DNA of 64,000 nt from Symbiodinium natans (GCA_905221605.1 CAJNDS010001791.1:536501-600500), one strand, 5' to 3'. Positions 8,494 through 15,891 are shown, counted from the stretch's first letter. Made by a program: numbers and translations. Notes: generated by a model not told the origin, from the sequence alone.

Positions 8494-8672
8494 ATGAACT
8501 AAAGGAGCATTTGAGAAACACTGAAAACATATTCCCTGTTCGCAATGCAAGAACTGAAACCGAACTCGGAACTTACAACCTGTCTGAAATGATGTTGAAT
8601 GAGATTGACAAATATGTTATTGATTTTCCTGAAGAAGCAGTTGAGATAATGAAGTCAAAAATTAATTACTAA
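8448..8672 (+). CDS. Small viral ORF, possible C-part of split gene
   Basis: About 74 codons with no ATG start; the frame opens at GTG 8448 inside the previous ORF. The protein is charged and helical (ELKEHLRNTENIF, NLSEMMLNEIDKYV) with typical element codon use, so it is probably translated. It ends one base before the next AT palindrome. It is most simply the downstream half of the 8326 gene; function unknown. Confidence 0.45.
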   Translation: MCKSEYPVPKQLFPLNELKEHLRNTENIFPVRNARTETELGTYNLSEMMLNEIDKYVIDFPEEAVEIMKSKINY

Positions 8673-8698
8673 TAATATTTTTTAATCTAAATATTATT
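8671..8698. terminator. AT-rich hairpin after 8672 gene
   Basis: AATAATATTT (8671-8680) and its reverse complement (8689-8698) enclose an 8-nt loop, starting at the stop codon of the upstream gene and ending 7 nt before the next ATG at 8705. The pattern matches the hairpins at other gene junctions of the element. Confidence 0.5.
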
Positions 8699-8704
8699 AA
8701 TAAT

Positions 8705-9025
8705 ATGAGTATGTTTAAGAGCAAACCAGAGTTTAAAAGAATGCCACAGGTTCAACAATACTATGACATTGACGATACTTTCGGAGTAGCAAGTAGGAGA
8801 AAACAAATTGAAGATATGAAACTAAGAGTTGAAGAAGCTGAGAATAGAGGCAAAAATGTTGCCTTAAGGAATGATTGGGTTAAGCATCAAAAGAAATCAA
8901 TATATCAGGGACAACTTGACGATATTAACAGACAATTAGAGCGTCCCATGATGCCAGTAAGAACAAAAGAAGAGCTACTTAAGAAACAAAAAGAATTAAA
9001 AAATATCATGGCGGAAATAAATTAA
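8705..9025 (+). CDS. Small charged helical viral protein
   Basis: A 106-residue protein, Lys/Arg/Glu/Gln-rich and almost entirely helical, with heptad-like stretches (RRKQIEDMKLRVEEAENR; ELLKKQKELKNIMAEI) that suggest one or two coiled coils. It has no Cys cluster, membrane segment or catalytic motif. Short gaps of 30 nt before and 17 nt after place it in a rightward run with its neighbours. Likely structural or scaffolding by composition and place; no family recognised. Confidence 0.6.
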   Translation: MSMFKSKPEFKRMPQVQQYYDIDDTFGVASRRKQIEDMKLRVEEAENRGKNVALRNDWVKHQKKSIYQGQLDDINRQLERPMMPVRTKEELLKKQKELKNIMAEIN

Positions 9026-9042
9026 AATCTAATATACATTAT

Positions 9043-10107
9043 ATGATTAAAACATTAAAATCAGAATTAAGATTGAGACCGACTTATGATGAGCTGATAG
9101 GAATGATTGAAGCTCAAGGCGACCCTAACAGACCCTCTATTGAAAAAATAATTGATAGAAGGGCTACTTTATTTAGGAATAATCAGTTCGGAAGTCAGTT
9201 AGATAATATTGATTTTCTCGGATTGAAGAAACAAGAGGAAGACAGGGCAAAAGAAGATGTAAGAAGAGCTCAATTGAGACAAAGAGGAATAACTGCAAGG
9301 ATATCAACAGGTTTAATGTCAAGTGGCTTTACAACACCAGCAGAAGTTTATGAAATGGACACCGACGAAGAAGGAGAAGGTTTTGTAATTGACGGACAAA
9401 GATTTAACATACGAACAGAACTTGAAGAAGGATTGAGAAGAAGAGAACAAGCAAGTCAAACAACAGCAGAACGAGCAAGAAGTGATTTAGATGAAGTACA
9501 TAGTCAGTCATTACCTGTTGGTGTTCCGGTTCATTCAATAGCCACAGATGAAGAAGATGATATGCCACCATTAGAGACACCAACGGAAATAGCTGAAGAA
9601 GGAGAAGAAGAAGAAGAAACTGAAGACGATGAAGAAACACAAGTCCCACCTGTCTCAAGAAAAAACAAAGAGACGATAGACTATAATGACAACATAACAA
9701 GATGGAAAAATAGGGATGTGTCTGCGGACGATATTTTATTCCAACTTTACTTAAGAGGTATTACGTTGGAAAAGGAACAGGAAGAAGAAATAAGCAAGTT
9801 AAGAAACAAAGGGAAAGGCAGAACGCTGACCAAAAAAGATTATTTATTAAACTTTATTGAAAAACTTATGATGACTGGGCAGTGGGCTAATGAAGTTAAT
9901 GACCAACTGTTAAGGAGTAGAATGGAAGAATGGGGACAGATGAAAAAAGGAAAAGGTAAGGGCAGTGGAGAAGATAAATTAGTCCCTTCACAATCAGCAT
10001 CATCAAGCACAACAAAAGACATTCTTGTAGCTGGTGCAAAAGCAGGAGTGGAAACATTAGCAAAAGCAGGAGCAACAGCATTAGCAAAATCATTTTTACC
10101 AGTATAA
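9043..10107 (+). CDS. RPTYxE-type acidic protein with hydrophobic tail
   Basis: A 354-residue protein. The N-terminus has LRPTYDELIGMIE (residues about 11-23), shared with the next gene's N-terminus (RRPTYEEILKE). The middle is very acidic (EEGEEEEETEDDEE around 185-198) and likely disordered. A helical segment near 220-300 ends in a Lys/Gly-rich stretch (MKKGKGKGSG). The last ~25 residues are Ala/Val/Leu-rich with Lys spacing (AGAKAGVETLAKAGATALAK), fit for an amphipathic membrane-interacting helix. I infer a virion-associated or scaffold protein; the family is unknown to me. The two RPTYxE proteins may derive from a duplication. Confidence 0.62.
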   Translation: MIKTLKSELRLRPTYDELIGMIEAQGDPNRPSIEKIIDRRATLFRNNQFGSQLDNIDFLGLKKQEEDRAKEDVRRAQLRQRGITARISTGLMSSGFTTPAEVYEMDTDEEGEGFVIDGQRFNIRTELEEGLRRREQASQTTAERARSDLDEVHSQSLPVGVPVHSIATDEEDDMPPLETPTEIAEEGEEEEETEDDEETQVPPVSRKNKETIDYNDNITRWKNRDVSADDILFQLYLRGITLEKEQEEEISKLRNKGKGRTLTKKDYLLNFIEKLMMTGQWANEVNDQLLRSRMEEWGQMKKGKGKGSGEDKLVPSQSASSSTTKDILVAGAKAGVETLAKAGATALAKSFLPV

Positions 10108-10127
10108 AATATCAATAATTAATATAT

Positions 10128-10919
10128 ATGTTAAGTAGGCGACCCACTTATGAAGAAATATTAAAAGAGACAATGACACATAGACTAAAAATACTACCAG
10201 AAAGGCAGAAACGAACACAACAAGGAATATTCATAGATGATGTTGATTTTGATGACTTTGATTTAAGCAGATACGATAAAAAAGAAATATTATTAAATAA
10301 CCCAGAGAAAGGAACACAAACGGATTTATTTGAAAGTCGTCCTTCAACTGAAAAGAGCGAGAGCATTAGAAGAGAAGAAGAACCTACACAGAGCGAAGAA
10401 GCAGAAAGCGAACCAACTCAAGAAGAAGAACCACAGAAAGAAAATCCAGAAAGGGAAAGGGGAAAATCAATGATGAGACGAATTTATGATGCTATGTTCG
10501 GAGAAGATGAGTTTAGAGAAGAACGAGAAGAACTGCGTAATAGGAGAGAGCAAATTGAAGATGATGATGATTTAGAAAGTGAAACACCTTTGGAGCAACA
10601 AAAGAGCGAAGAAAGCGATAATAGTTTGTCTATGAATGTTAAAAAACCTTATGAACCTTCGTCATCAAGTTCAAGTTCAAGGAGAAGCTCAACAAATAGA
10701 AGCGCTTTACTACCTATTGAAGAAAATGCACTAAGCGAACATATTCATTCTTCCCCGCCAGTATCAGTTCAAAGTTCAATACAAAGCGATAGGACAATTG
10801 AATATGTTGATGAAGCAACGCCTCCGCAGAGTGTTATTAGTTCAAGGCGGTCACAAGAAACAATAGAATATATAAGGAGCAGAAGCTCCAGAGGAAGCGT
10901 TCGTTCAGTTGGGAGTTAA
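10128..10919 (+). CDS. RPTYEE-type Ser/Arg/Glu-rich disordered protein
   Basis: A 263-residue protein that begins MLSRRPTYEEILKETM, echoing the N-terminus of the preceding gene. Acidic/basic low-complexity runs follow (SEEAESEPTQEEEPQKE; EEREELRNRREQIEDDDD), then a Ser block (SSSSSSSRRSS) and an Arg/Ser-rich tail (RSRSSRGSVRSVGS). No globular domain is evident. SR-rich tails often bind nucleic acid or are phosphorylated. The spacing of 20 nt to the upstream gene suggests co-expression, and it ends just before the hairpin and ACTTAAAG box of the next gene. Confidence 0.58.
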   Translation: MLSRRPTYEEILKETMTHRLKILPERQKRTQQGIFIDDVDFDDFDLSRYDKKEILLNNPEKGTQTDLFESRPSTEKSESIRREEEPTQSEEAESEPTQEEEPQKENPERERGKSMMRRIYDAMFGEDEFREEREELRNRREQIEDDDDLESETPLEQQKSEESDNSLSMNVKKPYEPSSSSSSSRRSSTNRSALLPIEENALSEHIHSSPPVSVQSSIQSDRTIEYVDEATPPQSVISSRRSQETIEYIRSRSSRGSVRSVGS

Positions 10920-10936
10920 TATTTGCTTTAAAGATT

Positions 10937-10955
10937 TTTGCGTTAAAAACGCAAA
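10937..10955. terminator. GC-containing hairpin before 10993 gene
   Basis: TTTGCGTT (10937-10944) pairs with AACGCAAA (10948-10955) around a 3-nt loop, and the flanking GA/TC extends the stem. It lies 17 nt after the stop at 10919 and just before the ACTTAAAG box at 10959, so it probably closes the upstream transcript. Confidence 0.45.
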
Positions 10956-10958
10956 TCT

Positions 10959-10966
10959 ACTTAAAG
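10959..10966 (+). promoter_or_regulatory. ACTTAAAG box, 34 nt before ATG 10993
   Basis: ACTTAAAG preceded by CT (CTACTTAAAG), located 34 nt upstream of ATG 10993. The same box stands 35-36 nt upstream of the ATGs at 12353, 12881 and 13605. Confidence 0.55.
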
Positions 10967-10992
10967 AAATATTAACATTTACAAGTAAGATA

Positions 10993-11340
10993 ATGAACTC
11001 AACGCTTGTAATGGATGGAGTAAAACTTCAAATGGACGATGACCTGTTTGACTGTATGTGGAACGCTATGAAGGAAAACAAAATGCCGGATTTTAATAGG
11101 ATGAAGAAGAACGCAACAAACGAAAGGTTGTATGTCAAATATAAGGAGCAAGGATATTGGAATAATTATTATAAGAAAAACAGTTGTAGCTATGAGTGTG
11201 AGAGGTGTGGAAAGACAATTAGCAGTAAAACAAACAGAGCCAAGCATCAGAACACCGCAAGGTGTCAGGAAATTTATGAAGAGAATAAACAAAAAGAGCT
11301 ACAGGAGAAGATAGTCAAAAAGGTGTTGCTATGGAATTAA
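10993..11340 (+). CDS. C2H2-type zinc-finger protein
   Basis: I place the start at ATG 10993 because the in-frame upstream GTG at 10909 would overlap the preceding gene, the hairpin and the ACTTAAAG promoter box. This gives 115 residues. The C-terminal half has CERCGKTISSKTNRAKHQNTARC, a CxxC...HxxxxxC zinc-finger pattern, followed by a basic helix. The first half is acidic-helical. A DNA-binding or regulatory role is likely; it shares its promoter box with three genes further right. Confidence 0.65.
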   Translation: MNSTLVMDGVKLQMDDDLFDCMWNAMKENKMPDFNRMKKNATNERLYVKYKEQGYWNNYYKKNSCSYECERCGKTISSKTNRAKHQNTARCQEIYEENKQKELQEKIVKKVLLWN

Positions 11341-11369
11341 TATTATTTAAAATATAAATAATATTAATT
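11335..11369. promoter_or_regulatory. AT palindrome before integrase
   Basis: AATTAATATTATTT (11335-11348) and its exact reverse complement (11356-11369) enclose 7 nt. It covers the stop of the zinc-finger gene and reaches the integrase ATG at 11371, so it may act both as terminator and as promoter element. No ACTTAAAG box is present here. Confidence 0.5.
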
Positions 11370-11370
11370 A

Positions 11371-12306
11371 ATGGCTGAGAAAAATCAGGTTTTAAGCGAT
11401 TTATATTATGATATTGAAAGCGGTTTTGGTAGCGCTAAGAGTTTATATGACGATGCCAGAAAAGCTGGATTGGTAATAACGTTAAATGAAGTTAAGGAAT
11501 GGTTGAGGGGACAGTCTCTTAAGCAAAGAAAAAACTATAAAAACTATAACAGCTATTCGCCTCCATTCGCTAGGTCTGTGTATAGTGTAGATTTGATGAA
11601 CATGATTAGTTTAATGAAAGATACTGACACATATAAAAAAGAATATCCATTGTATGGTTTCGTTTGTATTGATAATTTTAGTAAAAAATGTCACGTAGTC
11701 GTCTTGAAGAATAAAGATACAGACCCTGTTTATGACGCGTTTATGGAATGCTTTAAAGTGATGGGACATCCTCAATCAATATACAGTGATGACGAGGGCA
11801 GTTTCAATTCAAAAAAGTTACAAGATTATTTCAAAGGGGAAGGAATAACTCATAAAGTAACCTTGACACATGCGAATGTGGCTGAGAGAATGATTAGAAC
11901 CTTAAAGAAAATGATAAGTGATAGATTACAAATTCATAAGGGGTCTTGGACTATAATGTTAAAACCAGTTTTAGATAAGTATAATAGTAAAATGGTTCAT
12001 GGGACTACGGGGCTAGTTCCTAATGAGGCTCATAAAGACGAGAATAGCATAGAAGTCAAAGCCAATTCTGTAATGAAAGAAAAGTATTTAAGAAACTATC
12101 CTAATATCAAAGCTGGTGATGATGTTAGAGTATTTGTTAAAGGTAAAGGGAATTATACCAGCAGGAAAGAAAGCCGTAGTCAGTGGAGCGAGAAAGTCTA
12201 TGAAGTGAAGGAAGTTAATAGAGACCCACAACTTAATAAATATTATGTCATTGATGGGTTGCCAAAGAAATATATGAGGCACGAAATATTATTAGTGAAT
12301 AAATGA
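11371..12306 (+). CDS. Retroviral-type DDE integrase (rve)
   Basis: A 311-residue protein. The N-terminal ~65 residues form a helical region with no clear HHCC zinc motif. The core carries the DDE catalytic set: Asp in VYSVDLMNM (about residue 74), Asp in SIYSDDEGSF (about 139), and Glu in HANVAERMIRTLKKM (about 171), spaced as in rve-fold integrases. The C-terminal ~60 residues resemble an SH3/chromo-like tail (VRVFVKG...WSEKVYEVKEV). The enzyme inserts linear viral or transposon DNA into host chromosomes, with polintons, virophages such as Mavirus and some polinton-like viruses using this type. It explains how this element came to lie in a nuclear contig. The frame is intact with all three acidic residues present. 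Confidence 0.92.
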   Translation: MAEKNQVLSDLYYDIESGFGSAKSLYDDARKAGLVITLNEVKEWLRGQSLKQRKNYKNYNSYSPPFARSVYSVDLMNMISLMKDTDTYKKEYPLYGFVCIDNFSKKCHVVVLKNKDTDPVYDAFMECFKVMGHPQSIYSDDEGSFNSKKLQDYFKGEGITHKVTLTHANVAERMIRTLKKMISDRLQIHKGSWTIMLKPVLDKYNSKMVHGTTGLVPNEAHKDENSIEVKANSVMKEKYLRNYPNIKAGDDVRVFVKGKGNYTSRKESRSQWSEKVYEVKEVNRDPQLNKYYVIDGLPKKYMRHEILLVNK

Positions 12307-12316
12307 TTACTAAAGT

Positions 12317-12350
12317 ACTTAAAGACAAAAAGCCTTAGAATAGTAGAGAG
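12317..12350 (+). promoter_or_regulatory. ACTTAAAG box and CTTAGAATAGTAG element
   Basis: ACTTAAAG at 12317-12324 is followed by CTTAGAATAGTAG near 12333-12345, just before ATG 12353. The two parts recur with nearly the same spacing before 12881 and 13605. Confidence 0.6.
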
Positions 12351-12352
12351 TT

Positions 12353-12772
12353 ATGGAGAGTAAAACGATTGAGAATATTAAGAAGTTTGTTAAGAAAAAC
12401 CCTTATCCAAGTTATGATTTTGTTGAAAATATGATATTAAGTAAAGCGAAGAAATGGAAAGACGAAGGAGAGATGGAGTTTAAATTTCACTATTTGATGA
12501 TGAACTCTGAATATGGACATAAAAACCACAGGCTATTAAAAGAAATTTATGAAAATATTGAGGATGAAGACTTAGTGAGGCGGAACGGAGAAGAAATTAA
12601 TAGTTCTGGAGGTTTTCAAGCAATGTCCTATAATTCTTTTGCTTTCGTTGAAATCCTAAAATATCTTATTGGTGAAAAAGCAAAAACAAAATTTGAACAA
12701 ACTGAACTTTATAATAAAATGATACTACAACAACAAAACTGTTGGGATGGGATAGGAGACTGGCATATTTAA
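12353..12772 (+). CDS. Right-arm small protein, paralogue of 13605 gene
   Basis: A 139-residue helical protein. It resembles the product of the 13605 gene along its length: an N-terminal IKKFVKKNPYP / IKQFIKENPLP motif, a central IYENIEDEDLVRRNGEEIN / IYEKIDDVETIKRVGEELN motif, and a C-terminal NCWDGIGDW / WKDNGIW ending. The two clearly share ancestry. There is no catalytic motif or membrane segment. It has the ACTTAAAG promoter and a hairpin at its 3' end. Function unknown; small fast-evolving duplicated genes like this are often host-interaction factors, which is only an inference. Confidence 0.7.
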   Translation: MESKTIENIKKFVKKNPYPSYDFVENMILSKAKKWKDEGEMEFKFHYLMMNSEYGHKNHRLLKEIYENIEDEDLVRRNGEEINSSGGFQAMSYNSFAFVEILKYLIGEKAKTKFEQTELYNKMILQQQNCWDGIGDWHI

Positions 12773-12785
12773 AATATCTATAACA

Positions 12786-12810
12786 ATCATATTATAAAAA
12801 ATAATATGAT
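12786..12810. terminator. Hairpin after 12772 gene
   Basis: ATCATATTAT (12786-12795) and ATAATATGAT (12801-12810) form a perfect 10-bp stem with an A5 loop, 13 nt after the stop codon; imperfect pairing extends outward (ACA/TGGTTGT). Confidence 0.55.
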
Positions 12811-12845
12811 GGTTGTATTGATTTAGTGCTAGGTGTATCAAAACT

Positions 12846-12879
12846 ACTTAAAGATAAAACGCCTTAAAGTAGTAGGGAG
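12846..12879 (+). promoter_or_regulatory. ACTTAAAG box with AGTAGTAG dyad
   Basis: ACTTAAAG at 12846-12853 and CTTAAAGTAGTAGG near 12863-12876 form a partial dyad (CTACTT...AAGTAG), 35 nt before ATG 12881. This is the clearest of the four copies of this promoter. Confidence 0.6.
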
Positions 12880-12880
12880 T

Positions 12881-13498
12881 ATGACTGTCTTTGACTATAG
12901 CAAGTGTCAAGAGTGCAAGTATATGCGGACACAACAGAATAAGGAAACCTTAAATAAAATATTACCAGAACCAATAGCAAATATTATACAATCGTTTCAT
13001 TGTTGCTGTAGCAGTTGCAATCGTCTTATGGACCTAGAAGATAATTATGATTTCTACCCTGAAGAGAAAGATAAACTAACAACCTTTGAAAAACAACTTT
13101 TCATATTAAAAGAAAGAGATAATTTTGATGTATATTTTGCTGGAGATGATGTAGAAACGAAAAAACGTAAATTGGTAAATATGTTTTTATTTAGTGATAA
13201 TCCCTACAAGAAAGTAATTATATCTTTTATAAAGAACATGCGAGTAAGGTTTTTTAATAAGTTTGATGCTGTTTTGGATTTTCTTCATAATAAGGAAATA
13301 ATGAAACATGTTACTAGACGAGAAAATATTTTAATATTACATTATAGTTATTACAATAAAACATATCCTGATAAAGTGCTATTTAAATACATTATGTATG
13401 AGTTTCTCATTAGTTTTATTGGCAAAGATATTAGATATTTAAATCTTGACAGATTACAAGAACATTTAAATGAAATATTTGATAGAGAACAAGATTAA
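12881..13498 (+). CDS. Cysteine-rich putative zinc-binding protein
   Basis: I choose ATG 12881, which lies right after the shared promoter; the open frame extends 48 nt upstream only through the promoter. This gives 205 residues. Near the N-terminus CQECKYM (about 10-16) and a later HCCCSSCNRLM (about 44-54) supply two CxxC-like pairs that could bind one zinc. The remaining ~150 residues are helical and charged with no recognised catalytic motif. The gene is flanked on both sides by the paralogous 139/141-residue genes and shares their promoter and hairpin pattern. Function unknown. Confidence 0.65.
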   Translation: MTVFDYSKCQECKYMRTQQNKETLNKILPEPIANIIQSFHCCCSSCNRLMDLEDNYDFYPEEKDKLTTFEKQLFILKERDNFDVYFAGDDVETKKRKLVNMFLFSDNPYKKVIISFIKNMRVRFFNKFDAVLDFLHNKEIMKHVTRRENILILHYSYYNKTYPDKVLFKYIMYEFLISFIGKDIRYLNLDRLQEHLNEIFDREQD

Positions 13499-13511
13499 AA
13501 ATTGAACAAAC

Positions 13512-13537
13512 ATTTATAATATTAATTTATTATAAAT
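13512..13537. terminator. Hairpin after 13498 gene
   Basis: ATTTATAATA (13512-13521) and TATTATAAAT (13528-13537) form a perfect stem with a TTAATT loop. An identical hairpin with the same flank (AAATCTTTGGTAAA) follows the next gene at 14037-14062. Confidence 0.6.
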
Positions 13538-13568
13538 CTTTGGTAAATCGTGTGAGGTGGGCAAAACT

Positions 13569-13600
13569 ACTTAAAGGGAAAACGTCTTAGTATAGTAGGA
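13569..13600 (+). promoter_or_regulatory. ACTTAAAG box, 36 nt before ATG 13605
   Basis: ACTTAAAG at 13569-13576 is followed by CTTAGTATAGTAGG near 13585-13598, the same two-part arrangement as before 12353 and 12881. Confidence 0.6.
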
Positions 13601-13604
13601 CAGG

Positions 13605-14030
13605 ATGAACTGGAAACTGCAAGGGGGAACGACACAGCAAGAAATCAAACAGTTTATAAAGGAAAACCCACTACCGCAAAGTGGAAATAAATTTTGGACT
13701 AAAGTTTCAGATAAATTTTTGATGAAGGAAACACCCATTGATGAAGATGATAAGAAAACAAAAGACGACAGACTTGAATTGTTATTTGCTACTATGGTAT
13801 TGAAAGATGAGGACGGAATGATTGACATATATGAAAAAATTGACGATGTAGAAACCATTAAAAGGGTTGGAGAAGAGTTGAACAAACGAAACGGTATGAA
13901 TTCATTATATATTAACATTTGTATTCTTCGTGAAGCAATTAGAACAATGACTGACAATAATGATTTAAGAATATCAATATTAAAAACGATAGTGCAAGTG
14001 TGGAAGGACAACGGAATTTGGAAGAGTTAA
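13605..14030 (+). CDS. Right-arm small protein, paralogue of 12353 gene
   Basis: A 141-residue helical, charged protein that aligns with the 12353 product over an N-terminal IKQFIKENPLP motif, the central IYEKIDDVETIKRVGEELN block and a Trp-rich end. It begins MNWKLQGGT, differing from the paralogue's start. The promoter box, hairpin and gene size also match, so the whole transcription unit appears duplicated, with the Cys-rich gene between the copies. It is the last gene before the repetitive right end. Function unknown. Confidence 0.7.
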   Translation: MNWKLQGGTTQQEIKQFIKENPLPQSGNKFWTKVSDKFLMKETPIDEDDKKTKDDRLELLFATMVLKDEDGMIDIYEKIDDVETIKRVGEELNKRNGMNSLYINICILREAIRTMTDNNDLRISILKTIVQVWKDNGIWKS

Positions 14031-14036
14031 ACAAAT

Positions 14037-14062
14037 ATTTATAATATTAATTTATTATAAAT
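14037..14062. terminator. Hairpin after 14030 gene, duplicate of 13512
   Basis: The same 10-bp stem and TTAATT loop as at 13512-13537, with a matching downstream flank. It supports duplication of whole gene cassettes including their 3' signals. Confidence 0.6.
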
Positions 14063-14097
14063 CTTTGGTAAAGTCTTTGAGGGGGATAAGTCCCAGA

Positions 14098-14345
14098 AAA
14101 CGGGTGAGGCGATATGACGAAAGATGAAAACGAATTAGGGGACGATGTTGAGGAATGGAAAAAATGAATTTATAGATACTTAAATTTTTATTGTGATGAG
14201 AAACGGATGAGGCGACGATGTTGATGATTGGTGAGAGAGAGGAATGAAGGAGCTGACAAAGAATGAGATAATGGATGAGGCGACGATGAAGGCAGGAATG
14301 AAACAGGTGAGCATGTGAGAGAATGGATGAGGTGGCTATATAGGG
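14098..14345. repeat. GATGAGGCGACGATG repeats at viral right end
   Basis: Imperfect copies of GGATGAGGCGACGATG lie near 14098, 14205, 14275 and 14323, in purine-rich DNA without a gene. Composition changes to host-like GC-rich sequence at about 14345-14400. It probably marks the right terminal region of the element, but no matching copy is seen at the left flank, so a terminal inverted repeat cannot be shown. Confidence 0.45.
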
Positions 14346-15130
14346 TAGGGCAAGGTCTCAGAACATACCCCCCAGACCATACCCGGCAACACCTCAGAAC
14401 CAACTTTTTTACAATTTTTTCCCCCAAATCCCCCCCTTTCTCAAGCCATGCAAGCTTGCCTCAAAGCATATGCCATATGCACACATTTTCGGAAACCCAT
14501 GATGCGAGAATCGTGTTTGCAAATGGGGGGGGCTGCGCCCCCCCCAACCCCCCGCTTCCCGCAACACACCCTACACCCTAAACCCTAAGCCGTAGTTCCG
14601 GACTGAAGGGGCAATGATACGAGGAGCAACCTTGACCCCGCAAACCATAGAGCCTAATAAGACCCAAACCGTCCACCATAAGCCGCAAATCCTGATAGAA
14701 TGTTTGCGGCCTACGTGCGCAGTAAGCCCTAAACCGAAGCAAAGTTTCAGATTGAAGCATCCGAGGTTCCTCTTGAACCAGCCCCGGACGTTAACTAGCT
14801 TTTGAGTCCTGTCGGGGCCAACGATGGCCGCCCCGACGCTCCAAGCGCGAGTTGCAAAAGGACGAAGGGTTGGACGTAATGTGTTGTTGTAGCACGTTGA
14901 GATTTGGACCTGTTCCGGACACGCGGTGCCGCTGAGAGGCCATCGGAAGCTGAAAACCAGCAAAATTCACCAAAAAAACCAAAAAAATGCACAGAAAAGA
15001 ATTCCCACCAGAGGAGGACGACAGGCAGAACCAGGAGGGCATGTTCTGAAAACCACAGGAAAAGCAAGAAAAAGCAAGAAAATTCACAAAAAAAAAAAAA
15101 CAGAAAAATTGACAAAAAAAATCCTCGCTC
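14346..15130. other. Host intergenic DNA, no recognised gene
   Basis: GC-richer sequence with C runs (14536-14560), a short degenerate telomere-type CCCTAAA stretch (14570-14590) and an A-rich purine tract (about 14960-15125). Open frames on both strands here are low-complexity and lack motifs. Confidence 0.5.
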
Positions 15131-15157
15131 CCATGACTCTTATGCGCTGCCTGCAAG

Positions 15158-15520
15158 GTGTATGCTCACTTTGCCACAGAAGTTGGCCGACTGATGGTGC
15201 TCCATGGCTTGCGACATGAATCGGAGGCGGTTCTGGCCAAGGCTTTGCACTGGCCACCTACAACCTCTGACAAAGAGAAGGCTTCCAAGATGATTGCTTG
15301 GCATCTTGAGCTGCTCATGCAGAAATTTAGAGACTCTCGACTGCAATGTGGGCAAATCTCCTAAGGTGTCCCGAGGCTGCAAGCCCCCAGATCCTTAAAC
15401 AGAGTTCGCAACTTGCGAAGGACAAGTTCTTCGAGGATGTGAATGATGCCACTGCACGTGCGAAGGCTTCCGCATGGTACGAGGTCGCGTACGAAGGAGG
15501 ACAGCTGGAAAAGGGTTTCT
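15158..15520 (+). CDS. RDR-like C-terminal fragments, frame-broken
   Basis: Two open stretches read as the C-terminal part of a eukaryotic RNA-dependent RNA polymerase (RDR, cellular RdRP family). The first (about 15158-15340) contains EVGRLMVLHGLRHESEAVLA, similar to the family's 'LM..YG...E.E...G' helix. The second (about 15343-15519, shifted by one frame) ends with ARAKASAWYEVAYEGG, matching the terminal KASAWYxVxY motif. An intron or a one-base shift must lie near 15340. The catalytic DxDGD core would be upstream and was not found. Alternative: chance resemblance in a decayed element. The motif match is from memory of the family and needs a profile search. Confidence 0.4.
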
Positions 15521-15891
15521 GAGTCTGAGAAAGCCTGCCGCTAGTTGTCAGCTACGTGTCTTCTACAAAGGGCGACACACTGCAACTACAAGCCAGCTAG
15601 GCAATCCTAGCCTCTCCAAGGCTTCTTGCTTGTAGACGTGCAGTCGTTTACACCGACACGGCTTTCCGGCAGGACACAAGGATCGCTCTCGGCGAAGATG
15701 TTTTGCTTGGATCGTGTACGATGTCTTGTACGACATGACCCACGACGTTCAGCAACTTGTCTGGGCAAAGGCTCTGGTGTTTTGTATATTATACATGTAC
15801 TGATTTATGTTGAGTTAAAGTTATATACATATAGTGATTTATTGATTTGTTTGTGTTGTTTTTATTTGTTGCTTTATTTTCATATTTTCGA

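Noticed and set aside
12833-12880. Upstream extension of the Cys-rich viral gene
   Set aside because: The extra codons consist of the conserved promoter box, and the neighbouring genes start right after the same box, so ATG 12881 is preferred.
14571-14963. 130-codon - strand frame at the viral/host border
   Set aside because: Low-information sequence with telomere-like repeats at one end and competing frames on both strands; no domain.
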